Part shown: one piece after another, positions 55,984-63,977 of the stretch
How the letters are laid out: each line of letters begins with the position of its first letter
How positions within the stretch are numbered: position 1 is the stretch's first letter
Position numbers and translations under genes: made by a program
The notes under the pieces: generated by a model
What the model saw: only the letters and a program-made list of their open reading frames with translations
Databases searched by the model: none
Told to the model about the DNA's origin: nothing
DNA from: Vibrio atypicus
GTDB lineage: Bacteria > Pseudomonadota > Gammaproteobacteria > Enterobacterales > Vibrionaceae
DNA: 64,000 nucleotides
NCBI RefSeq assembly: GCF_009811315.1
Contig: NZ_BLID01000002.1
Location: 481,831 to 545,830 of the forward strand
Reading direction: 5' to 3'

Positions 55984-58167
55984 TTACTTCGCTATCCGAG
56001 ATAATTTGCGTTGATATTGGCTTTGTAGCCATCCAATGATTTTTGTTTGAACGCCATGAGCGAAAACTTCCAGCCTCGAAGGGTTTGTGATGATTCGAGC
56101 ACGGTAAAACGATGGGCATAGGATGGCAGCATGCGAGATTTCTCCGCACAAGCCGCATCCAACACAACTGTTTAATACCGCTGTGACGGGCTCTTTTTTG
56201 AGAGGATCTGGATTTGGTGCAATGGATAGAGAAGGGCAGCCAGACAGTCGAATACAAGAACGATCGCCTGTACAGGTGTCCGGGTCTACGCCAAAACGTT
56301 CTCGGACGCTTCTCAAACCTTGGGCTATATCTTTGCGAATTTGACGCTTTTCACGTCTTTGTTTGTTGAGCATACATTCGCCCTGCGCGATCAAGACTTT
56401 TGGCCCTGATTTTTTGGTCGTTAAGGCTTCACGCAATGTTCCAACCATTTTTTTGAGGTCATAGGTTTTTTCGACAGATTTAACCCACTGAACGCCGACA
56501 CCTTTGACCGCTTCTTCTATATCGTGACCTGTACTCCTTGTTTCGTTTGTTGCAACGGACGAGAGGACGTCTTGGCCACCCGTTGCTGCTGTGTATCGAT
56601 TATCGACCACGATTGTTACATGGTCATTTTTGTTGAATACGGAATTGGCGATGCCACTGGTTAGGCCGTTATGCCAAAATCCGCCATCGCCCATGACAGC
56701 AATAGCTCGTTTTGACGACTCAGCGTGAAAAGCGGAAACGCCAGCACCTCCTAGACCGTATCCCATGGTGGTATTGCCAAGATTGAAAGGGGGTAAAATA
56801 GAAAACAGGTGGCAACCAATATCAGCACTGATATGGCTCGGCCCGATTTCTTTTTCTAGTAACTTTATCGCTGTAAATATGGGACGTTCAGGACAGCCCG
56901 TACAAAAACCGGGGGGGCGAGCATGGACTAGTTGATCAAGCGGCTCGGGGGAGGAGTCAGGCTCAAACGTTTCTACTTCAGGTACGACTTCCATTACAGG
57001 AATTGAGAGGTCTTGCTCTATCGATGTCTCTTTTTTGATGAGGCCATACTTTTCAAAAAATGTTGAAATGCCATCAATCAGCGTTGCGGTGTTGTATTCT
57101 CCTGCCTGTGGCAGAAAATCTTTGCCGTGGAGCTGAGTTGTCACTTCGCATTGAGCGAAAATATTCGCGACATTTTGTTCAATGAAGTTAGGTTGCCCCT
57201 GCTCAATGATTAAAATGCTATCTTTGTCGCGGCAAAATTCCTCGAATTCCTCATCAACAAGTGGGTAGGTCACGTTCAGTACATAGAGTGGAACTTGAAC
57301 ATCACCAAAAATGTCAGAGAATCCGAGTTTCTCAAGCGCTCGGATAACGTTGTTGTAGCATCCGCCTTGGAGGACAATCCCGATATGCTCGTTGTCTTTA
57401 CCAAAGAATTCGTTGAGCTGATTTTCTTTAATGAAGCGTGTGGCTGCTGGCCAACGCTGATTTATTTTTTCCTGCTCATGTAAAAAACTGGCAGGAGGTA
57501 AAACAATTCTGTCGATGTCTCGTTGTGGGTTTTCGAGCGCATCATTTAGAGAATAGACAGCGCGTTTGTTATCTGACGCAACAAATTGACCATGTAAGTG
57601 ACATGAACGAATACCAATTTGGAGCATGACAGGAGTATTGCTGGCTTCAGATAGTTCGAAGCCACTTTTAACCGCGTTGACGATAGAGGTGAGGTTAGGT
57701 CTAGGGTCCAATAACCATATTTGGGATTTCATGGCAAAAGCATGGCTGCGTTCCTGCATGATGGAAGAGCCTTCACCATAATCTTCCCCTACGATGATCA
57801 GCGCCCCACCTTTTACTCCGCCAGAAGCGAGGTTAGCTAATGCGTCACTCGCGACATTTGTGCCAACCGTAGATTTAAAAGTGATCGCGCCTCTTAAAGG
57901 GTAATTGACCGAGGCGGAAAGTGTGGCAGCCGCTGTTGCTTCACTGGCGCTGTTTTCAAAACGAATACCATAGTCCGTGAGGATATCTTGTGCGTCTGCT
58001 AATACGTCCATCAAATGTGAAATTGGCGCGCCCTGATAACCGGCGACATAGTTAACGCCAGATTCCAACAGTGCCTTTGTAACCGCAAGAATCCCTTCAC
58101 CAGTAAACACCTCTCCTTCTTGGAGATGTAACTTTTTCACTTCGTTTACAAACGATCGCTCAGCCAT
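55984..58167 (-). CDS. iorA: Indolepyruvate-oxidoreductase alpha-like subunit (TPP and 4Fe-4S domains)
   Basis: This subunit has about 727 residues. The N-terminal POR alpha-like domain (GYQGAPISHLMDVL) is followed by a transketolase C-like region, then the thiamine-diphosphate domain (GFCTGCPERPIFTAIK, MGDGGFWHNGLTSGIANS, and a DNRYTAATGGQ loop). Near the C-terminus are ferredoxin-like cysteines (SCVGCGLCGEISHAAILCPS) and an extra set (CTGDRSCIRLSGCP). ATG at 58170 and 58167 are adjacent; GAGG is better placed for 58167. It is the first gene of the lower operon and is divergent from the AraC gene at 58588. Confidence 0.9.
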   Translation of the reverse strand: MAERSFVNEVKKLHLQEGEVFTGEGILAVTKALLESGVNYVAGYQGAPISHLMDVLADAQDILTDYGIRFENSASEATAAATLSASVNYPLRGAITFKSTVGTNVASDALANLASGGVKGGALIIVGEDYGEGSSIMQERSHAFAMKSQIWLLDPRPNLTSIVNAVKSGFELSEASNTPVMLQIGIRSCHLHGQFVASDNKRAVYSLNDALENPQRDIDRIVLPPASFLHEQEKINQRWPAATRFIKENQLNEFFGKDNEHIGIVLQGGCYNNVIRALEKLGFSDIFGDVQVPLYVLNVTYPLVDEEFEEFCRDKDSILIIEQGQPNFIEQNVANIFAQCEVTTQLHGKDFLPQAGEYNTATLIDGISTFFEKYGLIKKETSIEQDLSIPVMEVVPEVETFEPDSSPEPLDQLVHARPPGFCTGCPERPIFTAIKLLEKEIGPSHISADIGCHLFSILPPFNLGNTTMGYGLGGAGVSAFHAESSKRAIAVMGDGGFWHNGLTSGIANSVFNKNDHVTIVVDNRYTAATGGQDVLSSVATNETRSTGHDIEEAVKGVGVQWVKSVEKTYDLKKMVGTLREALTTKKSGPKVLIAQGECMLNKQRREKRQIRKDIAQGLRSVRERFGVDPDTCTGDRSCIRLSGCPSLSIAPNPDPLKKEPVTAVLNSCVGCGLCGEISHAAILCPSFYRARIITNPSRLEVFAHGVQTKIIGWLQSQYQRKLSRIAK

Positions 58168-58587
58168 CATTACCTCTAGTGGTTTTCCCTAATTCGTCTA
58201 ATTACTAAAAAGCACCAGCGCGCCAACATCAATGCATGATTAACCAGTTAAAACAGTTTCAAGCCAGGAGTGGATAGGCGATGCAGAGACAGGATAAGAA
58301 GACGGGAATCTGAGGCGGAATGCGCCTGAAACTTTAAGAAAACAAGCGCGAAAATAGTCATTGAGAAAATAGGAGAGGGGATAAAGTTATTAACAAATAC
58401 GACGCAATCCGGATAGGAAGCGCACAAAATGGATAGAAGATAAGACAAATTTGACGGTAAATGTAAATAATGTGTTAATAATAAATAAGTGATAAAGTTG
58501 TCACTTAGACTGACGGGAAAAGAGTGAAATTGCTTTTCTAGGCAGTCACACAAAGGCAAGACAAGTAAAACTTGAAGGAGTTGCCGG
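58168..58587. promoter_or_regulatory. Divergent promoter region between iorA and AraC gene
   Basis: These 420 AT-rich bases must hold the promoters for the leftward lower operon and the rightward regulator. The one symmetrical element I see is AAGTGA-N8-TCACTT at 58487-58506, about 80 bases from the regulator start. No convincing -35/-10 pair or coding frame stands out. Confidence 0.5.
58487..58506. promoter_or_regulatory. Palindrome AAGTGA-N8-TCACTT, candidate operator
   Basis: A perfect 6+6 inverted repeat with an 8-base spacer lies in the divergent promoter region. AraC-family sites are more often direct repeats, so the link to the adjacent regulator is uncertain. Confidence 0.35.
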
Positions 58588-59598
58588 ATGTATTACTCAA
58601 ATGGAACAGGAGCGCTAAATAGTCAAACCGTCGCACAGCTTGCAACCCCCGAACGATTACTTTTTTCTTCTCGGAGTATCGCGGAGGTAAAAGAGTCGGT
58701 GGGGAGGGTAATGAAGCCCCATTCACTAACGGTGGTTGATGAAAGGCATAAACTCGATGCAAAAATGCACTTCTTGCAACTCGGAGAGGTGTCATTGAGT
58801 CGATTGACGTATGGTACTAGCGTAGAAATTCAACCCGGCGCCTTAGAAGATTTCTTCTTGGTTCAAATGCCTTTGAGTGGCCATGCTGCCATAGACAATG
58901 GAATTGAGACTATTGATTCCTCCCAAGAACTTGCATCAGTATTGAGCCCAGATGATGAAATTAATATGGTTTGGAAGCCCGGTGTTCATCAATTCATGGT
59001 GAGAATTCCCCGTACATTAGTTGAACGAACACTGGTTGGTGTCATGGGGCATCAGATAGACGAACCTATCCAATTTGAATTGGGTTTCAATTGGAAAGAG
59101 AAAACTGAGTGGTCAAAGCTCATTCCTTATCTGGTTAATTATGGCATACACGCTGATTTAGTTTCTCAGCAAAACAACCTTATCCTTTCTCAATTAGATC
59201 AACTGGTTGCGACTTGCTTACTCAGTTGCCATAAACATAACTATTCCAACCGTTCGAGCATTAAGAAGACGACAGTTCGTCCTAGACATGTCCGTTTCGT
59301 ACAGGACTATATCGAGGCGCATTTAAGCGAAAGCATCACATCTGAACAGCTTGCGGCAATAGCGGGTGTAAGTTGTCGGAGCTTGTACTCAGGATTCAAA
59401 AACTTTGTTGGAACCAGTCCAATGCAATATTTGCGTGATTTAAGGATGGGGAAAATTAGAGCGGAATTGTTGAGTGGACAAGCACAAAGTGTCACTGGTG
59501 TTGCGCTTAAATGGGGCTTTTCACATATGGGAAGGTTTAGTGCAGAGTACAAGGCTAGGTATGGTGAAAGCCCTAGCGATAGTCTTCGTAAAGCGTAA
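58588..59598 (+). CDS. AraC-family regulator inside the catabolic cluster
   Basis: This 336-residue regulator has an N-terminal AraC-binding-like domain (about 20-210) and a C-terminal double helix-turn-helix (LSESITSEQLAAIAGVSCRS and TGVALKWGFSHMGRFSAEYK). GAAGGAG precedes the ATG. It is the only rightward gene in the cluster, divergent from iorA and convergent with the FAD oxidoreductase gene, so it separates the upper and lower operons. It shares length, domain layout and several identical blocks with the regulator at 46517-47530. The effector is unknown. Confidence 0.9.
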   Translation: MYYSNGTGALNSQTVAQLATPERLLFSSRSIAEVKESVGRVMKPHSLTVVDERHKLDAKMHFLQLGEVSLSRLTYGTSVEIQPGALEDFFLVQMPLSGHAAIDNGIETIDSSQELASVLSPDDEINMVWKPGVHQFMVRIPRTLVERTLVGVMGHQIDEPIQFELGFNWKEKTEWSKLIPYLVNYGIHADLVSQQNNLILSQLDQLVATCLLSCHKHNYSNRSSIKKTTVRPRHVRFVQDYIEAHLSESITSEQLAAIAGVSCRSLYSGFKNFVGTSPMQYLRDLRMGKIRAELLSGQAQSVTGVALKWGFSHMGRFSAEYKARYGESPSDSLRKA

Positions 59599-59610
59599 TG
59601 CGAGCAAAAA

Positions 59611-59630
59611 AAGCCCGACGAGGTCGGGCA
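59611..59630 (-). terminator. Terminator of the upper catabolic operon
   Basis: On the minus strand GCCCGAC / GTCGGGC with a CTC loop is followed by seven T, 29 bases beyond the FAD oxidoreductase stop. It gives no T run on the plus strand. Confidence 0.8.
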
Positions 59631-59658
59631 AAAGTGCGTATGAAATTGTTAAGAGTAT

Positions 59659-61269
59659 TTACAATAAATCTTTGGCAACTAGGTAGCCAGAAGTGCCGCC
59701 TAAACCTGGTCCGGGATGGGTACTTGCTCCTATATGATAAACATTGGAAATTGGAGTGTTGTGGGCTTTGGCACCGTTTGCAGGCGCAAAAGGACGCAAC
59801 CAGAAAAACTGATCTGGGCTGCAAATCCCAGAGTAAGGGTCGCCACCTACAAGGTTACTGTTGAGTGTTTCCAAATCTGCAGGACAGTAAGCTTTTCTTC
59901 CTACGATGATATCTGAAAGCCCCGGCATCACGAGTTCCAAGCGTTTTTGCACGCGGTCAGCCATTAACTCTCTTACTTCCGGTGTCCATTTCCCGTCATC
60001 GGGTATATCTATCTCGTTCAATGCATCGCCTTTTAGCACTGAAGGCAGTTCTTGCATTTGAACCCATAGAATCCAACCTCCATCAGGCGCTCGACTCGGA
60101 TCTACGGCTGTAGGTTGCCCGATACCAAGCGTGGGTTTTGATGGGAGTAAACCGTTGTTTGCCTCCGTAACGGACAGGCAGACTTGTTCCATGCTTTCTG
60201 TTAAGTGAACTAAAGGTACGTTGATTAATTCAGGCGTAGACCATGAAGGAGGGGCACTAAGGGCAAAATGTATCTGCATGCCTCCTCGTCCAAATTGATA
60301 TGCGTCCGCACGAGACTGTACTTCAGGGGAGACATGGGGCAATGGTGAGAGCAACTTTCTATACAACTGCTTTGGCGTAACATTGCACACAACCGCTTCA
60401 GTCGCTTGGTAGACTTTGCCATGTGAAACAACGCCGATCGCTTTTGTTTGTTTCCCTAAGCCAGAGGTAATGATCTCTTCGACGAACGCGTCATTGATAA
60501 CAGTGCCGCCATGATCTTGAATGACTTTTATCAGCGCGTTAACAATGTTGCCGCTTCCCCCTTTAACAACGGGCATCCCGCCAGCAACGACTGCAGCAAA
60601 CGTCAGCTTACCAATTAGAGCAGAACTGGCTTCATCTGGACCTAGCCCCGTGTGTAGTACCCAAGGAGCGATCAATGCGCGCGATTTGTCATGGGACAAT
60701 GTCCGAGATGACCATCGACGAAAGCTCTCAATCGCGTCCCCGGCAAAGGCAGTTAGCCCTCCGAATCCTCGCTTGCGCCACTCAGAAAAGAGGAGTTTAG
60801 CTGTTTGCCACGCGTAGGGGCTGTTACCAAGTAAACCGAAAGTGAGTTCGGCATCATGGTTAAACAGCTGATCTGCCATTTTCCCAACGGCTTCGCCATC
60901 ACCGGGCCAAAGTGTTTCCATTCGGCGAACGGTGTCTTCAATGTCATTTTTTAGTGCAAGCCCTGAACCGTCAGGAAATACGACACCTGTTGAGTATTCA
61001 TTTTGAACAAACTCTAGTCCGGCATCATCCAACTTACTTTTAAGTTCGGCATAGGCCGGGCTGCCTACAAATAGCGGATACCAACTCGACATTATATCGT
61101 GTTGATAGCCAGGGAATAAGGACTCCGTCCGTATGCACCCACCAGAGACACTGTCTCGCTCTAGAATTATCACTGACTTGCCATTGATTGCTAGTAACGC
61201 GGCACAAACCAAAGAGTTTATGCCGCTACCAACAATAATGACTTCAGCACTATCGCTTTTTTTCGTCAT
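59659..61269 (-). CDS. Phytoene-desaturase-like FAD-dependent oxidoreductase
   Basis: From the ATG at 61269 (GGAG 5 bases upstream) the protein is 536 residues. It has an N-terminal FAD-binding Rossmann motif (IVGSGINSLVCAALLAINGK, then ERDSVSGGCIRTE) and a C-terminal family motif (GASTHPGPGLGGTSGYLVA). The fold is the amine-oxidase/phytoene-desaturase type. It ends the upper operon, next to the isatin-hydrolase-like gene. Its place suggests oxidation of a hydroxylated indole intermediate (dihydrodiol, indoxyl or 3-hydroxyoxindole) towards isatin, a job that in the iif cluster is done by the short-chain dehydrogenase IifA, absent here. No direct evidence for the substrate. Confidence 0.85.
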   Translation of the reverse strand: MTKKSDSAEVIIVGSGINSLVCAALLAINGKSVIILERDSVSGGCIRTESLFPGYQHDIMSSWYPLFVGSPAYAELKSKLDDAGLEFVQNEYSTGVVFPDGSGLALKNDIEDTVRRMETLWPGDGEAVGKMADQLFNHDAELTFGLLGNSPYAWQTAKLLFSEWRKRGFGGLTAFAGDAIESFRRWSSRTLSHDKSRALIAPWVLHTGLGPDEASSALIGKLTFAAVVAGGMPVVKGGSGNIVNALIKVIQDHGGTVINDAFVEEIITSGLGKQTKAIGVVSHGKVYQATEAVVCNVTPKQLYRKLLSPLPHVSPEVQSRADAYQFGRGGMQIHFALSAPPSWSTPELINVPLVHLTESMEQVCLSVTEANNGLLPSKPTLGIGQPTAVDPSRAPDGGWILWVQMQELPSVLKGDALNEIDIPDDGKWTPEVRELMADRVQKRLELVMPGLSDIIVGRKAYCPADLETLNSNLVGGDPYSGICSPDQFFWLRPFAPANGAKAHNTPISNVYHIGASTHPGPGLGGTSGYLVAKDLL

Positions 61270-61327
61270 TACTGCTCCATCCAATACTACAGATAAGGGG
61301 GACGACCTAGGATTAACCTAATAACCG

Positions 61328-62110
61328 TTACTCAATGAGAGCAAGAACTCGCAGAGGACTGCCAGAGCCGTCGCTAATTTTTAAAGGAGCGGCAACGATC
61401 ATTGCGCCGGTAGGCGGTAAAAGGTCGAGGTTTTTCAGACATTGAAGGCCGTACTTGTTTGCACCGTGCATCAACGTATGACAAGGGAGTGGGGTTGGCC
61501 ATGAGAAAGATTGCCCAGCATCAGTATTGATTGTTTCAACACCGAACCCCATGACATCTCTTTCCTGAATGAGCCACTCAACGGCTTCTTGAGTTGGTCC
61601 TGGCGTATGCGTGCCATCTTCGCGCATGTTTAAAAATGCGTCCGGGTCGTTAATCCGTTTAGACCAATCTGTACGAAAGAGTACCCACGCCCCTCTCGGT
61701 ATTTTGCCGTGTTGCTCTTCCCAAGATTCAAGAAAGTCTACGGTTAATAACCAGTCATGATCTTCTTCAACAAATTTACTCGCGTCCAAAACGACCGCCG
61801 GTGCGATAAAATTTTTCGTTGAAATGGTATCGACTGAGTTTTGAGGTTGATCTTTTCCACTAATCCAATGAATAGGGGCGTCAAAATGGGTACCGGTGTG
61901 CTCTCCACAACTGAAATTGTTCCAATACCAACCGGGGCCATTATTGTCGTAGCAGGAAATGTTTTCCTTTTTAAATCCCCAAACCTGAGCAAACTCTGGG
62001 GGTAACTGTAACGATGGGAATTGCTCATCTAACGTATGGGTAAGATCAACAATATTGATTGTGTTTCCGGTTATTCCTTCAGAAAGCATTGCAAGAACAG
62101 ATGGTTTCAT
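61328..62110 (-). CDS. Cyclase-family metal hydrolase (isatin hydrolase / IifB-like)
   Basis: This 260-residue protein is of the cyclase family, which includes kynurenine formamidase, isatin hydrolase and IifB. The metal-binding motif HTGTHFDAPIHW is at 71-82 with H71, H75, D77 and H81. The phrase NTDAGQSFSWPTPLPCHTLM and the C-terminal AAPLKISDGSGSPLRV are also family-typical. Next to an indole-monooxygenase-type gene, two roles are plausible: hydrolysis of isatin to isatinate, or IifB-type conversion of 3-hydroxyindolin-2-one to anthranilate. The first would connect to the Ior-like pair. Confidence 0.85.
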   Translation of the reverse strand: MKPSVLAMLSEGITGNTINIVDLTHTLDEQFPSLQLPPEFAQVWGFKKENISCYDNNGPGWYWNNFSCGEHTGTHFDAPIHWISGKDQPQNSVDTISTKNFIAPAVVLDASKFVEEDHDWLLTVDFLESWEEQHGKIPRGAWVLFRTDWSKRINDPDAFLNMREDGTHTPGPTQEAVEWLIQERDVMGFGVETINTDAGQSFSWPTPLPCHTLMHGANKYGLQCLKNLDLLPPTGAMIVAAPLKISDGSGSPLRVLALIE

Positions 62111-62129
62111 AGGGGCTCCTTAGTATTAA

Positions 62130-62708
62130 TCAATCGGTACCAAGCAGAGAGGTAAAGCTCCCTGAATGGAAAACCAACGGTTCATCGTCGTTTGCATCAA
62201 CTCGTAACACTTTGCCGAAAAACAGCATGTGGTCGCCAGCGTGATCTTGTTTTTCGTTGCTGCATATCAGTGTTGCAATCGCACCATCAATCACAGGTGC
62301 TCCCTCATCTGAAAGGGAATATGAAGTACCCGAAAACTTGTCTGCTACTTTTGAGCTAGCAAATTTCATCGCTAGGTCTTGTTGGCCTTCGGCGAGCACA
62401 TTGATAGTAAAGTATTTGCATTCATTAAAGTTTTTAAGGTTTGGTGATTGCTCACCTAAACTCCAAAGCACGAGTGGCGGCTCTAGAGATAGGGACGCGA
62501 AAGAATTAATCGTTAGGCCAATAGGCGTCCCATCGGCTGTAGTGGCTGCAACGATCGCGACACCGGTAGGGTATTTGCCCAGAGCGTTGCGAAAAACTTT
62601 TGGGTGTAAAGATTCCTCTTCCCACTTTAATGCAGGGGAGATGTTGTCTTCTGGTTTAGCACTTTCCGCAACATGCTTTTCTTGTGATTCAATAACCGCT
62701 TTTTGCAT
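62130..62708 (-). CDS. Flavin reductase (two-component monooxygenase partner)
   Basis: This 192-residue flavin-reductase-domain protein has an extended N-terminus (about 1-35) and then FRNALGKYPTGVAIVAATT, NSFASLSLEPPLVLWSLG and the GDHMLFFGKVLRV block with its histidine. It should supply reduced FAD by diffusion to the adjacent styrene/indole-monooxygenase-type protein, as StyB or IifD do. The gap to the monooxygenase gene is 36 bases. Confidence 0.9.
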   Translation of the reverse strand: MQKAVIESQEKHVAESAKPEDNISPALKWEEESLHPKVFRNALGKYPTGVAIVAATTADGTPIGLTINSFASLSLEPPLVLWSLGEQSPNLKNFNECKYFTINVLAEGQQDLAMKFASSKVADKFSGTSYSLSDEGAPVIDGAIATLICSNEKQDHAGDHMLFFGKVLRVDANDDEPLVFHSGSFTSLLGTD

Positions 62709-62744
62709 TCTTTAAACTCTCTATTACGTTGTTGGTTGAGTAAC

Positions 62745-63977
62745 TCAAGCATTTAGGTGCTTTTGAATGAGCTCGCTACATAACTGTGGATCTTTCCACC
62801 ACGGGTATAGGCTAGGGGGATGGTTGAATCCGTTGCTAATCAATGAGGCAAGAGAAGGTGATTGTTGCGCGGCACTAAGCAATTCTAGAATGTGAGGAGG
62901 AGGCGGAGTTAGAAGGCTATTTGTCCAATCGACAACATCACCCGCGTAATCCCAAAACGTTTCAAAAGTTTCGTTCATCCATTCTGCGGTATAAGGTTGA
63001 TCGCCTCGCGCTAGGATGGCATCGAGATAGATCTTACAAGCTTTTGTTGCGTTGTTTGAACCTTGGCCCGTAATTGGGTCGTTTGTTGCGACTGCATCCC
63101 CAAGTCCAAACACTAGACGGCCTGAAGGTAATGTCATGACAGGTTTGCGGATTGTTGGTGGAAAACGACCAGCAAGAATGCCATTTTTATCCGTCAGTTC
63201 GATGTTTTTGCATCGCTCGGCTTCCCAAGGAAGGTATTTTTCGAGGATTTTTTTACTGGTCTCAAGGTGCTCTTGAGGTGAGCCAATACCATTCCAACAG
63301 TCCATTTCACCACCAGGAATCCCTTCAAAGACCATAATGTGACAAGGGCCTGATGTGGTAAGAGCAGGGAAGGCAAAGTACTCACCTACGCCAGGAATCA
63401 GATTGAAGCCAACTTTGCTGTATTCATCATTGTCTTCCATTCCATTGACATACGTTAGAGCAAGAGCGCGTTGCGGAGTTGAAAATGCGGAGCGTTCTTC
63501 ATCTCTTGCAAACAGTTTTACCACTTCACCTTTACCGGCTGCGAGGATAACTAAATCATGCGATGACGAGAGCAATTCAAGCTCGGGAACGCCCATATCA
63601 TCAATGATTAAGTTGCCACCTTTAGAAGAAAACAGTTCCATCCACAAAGGGATCTTTACACGTTGGTCAACAGATTGAGCTGGATTGTCGAGACGAGCAT
63701 CCCAAGTCACCGCTTTTTCACCTGGGTTGACGTCACTTGGAACCGTAAACCCAATACCATCAACGTTAGGGCAGTTTTTCTCCCAAAGATTTAAACCTAG
63801 GTCTCGTTCAATCTGCAATGCATCATCAAACATGCATTGGCTAGACAGTACTTTCCCATTTCGAATGTTTTCCGGTGTTCGGTTTGTCACAACAGTCACG
63901 TTATAACCATTGTCTAAAAGTCCGATAGCTAAAGGTAGGCCAGCCTGACCACCACCCACAATTGCGATGTTTCTCAT
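62745..63977 (-). CDS. Styrene/indole monooxygenase-type FAD oxygenase (StyA/IifC-like)
   Basis: From the ATG at 63977 (AAGGAG 7 bases upstream; an in-frame ATG at 63998 has no such site) the protein is 410 residues. It is a single-component-flavin, group E monooxygenase by its N-terminal dinucleotide fold (IAIVGGGQAGLPLAIGL) and GLGDAVATNDPITGQGSNNA, which resembles StyA. Such enzymes need an external flavin reductase, encoded next door. The surrounding genes favour indole as substrate; styrene is the alternative, but no styrene-oxide isomerase or phenylacetaldehyde dehydrogenase is present. It is the first visible gene of the upper operon, which may begin beyond the window. Confidence 0.88.
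   Translation of the reverse strand: MRNIAIVGGGQAGLPLAIGLLDNGYNVTVVTNRTPENIRNGKVLSSQCMFDDALQIERDLGLNLWEKNCPNVDGIGFTVPSDVNPGEKAVTWDARLDNPAQSVDQRVKIPLWMELFSSKGGNLIIDDMGVPELELLSSSHDLVILAAGKGEVVKLFARDEERSAFSTPQRALALTYVNGMEDNDEYSKVGFNLIPGVGEYFAFPALTTSGPCHIMVFEGIPGGEMDCWNGIGSPQEHLETSKKILEKYLPWEAERCKNIELTDKNGILAGRFPPTIRKPVMTLPSGRLVFGLGDAVATNDPITGQGSNNATKACKIYLDAILARGDQPYTAEWMNETFETFWDYAGDVVDWTNSLLTPPPPHILELLSAAQQSPSLASLISNGFNHPPSLYPWWKDPQLCSELIQKHLNA

Noticed and set aside
54489..58167. Taking IorAB at face value as tryptophan-derived indolepyruvate catabolism to indoleacetyl-CoA
   Set aside because: No aromatic aminotransferase or further indoleacetyl-CoA genes are nearby; kept as the main alternative to the isatinate proposal.
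58248..58795. Two minus-strand frames overlapping the AraC regulator start
   Set aside because: Composition is that of shadows and no ribosome-binding site is present; they also overlap the clear regulator gene.
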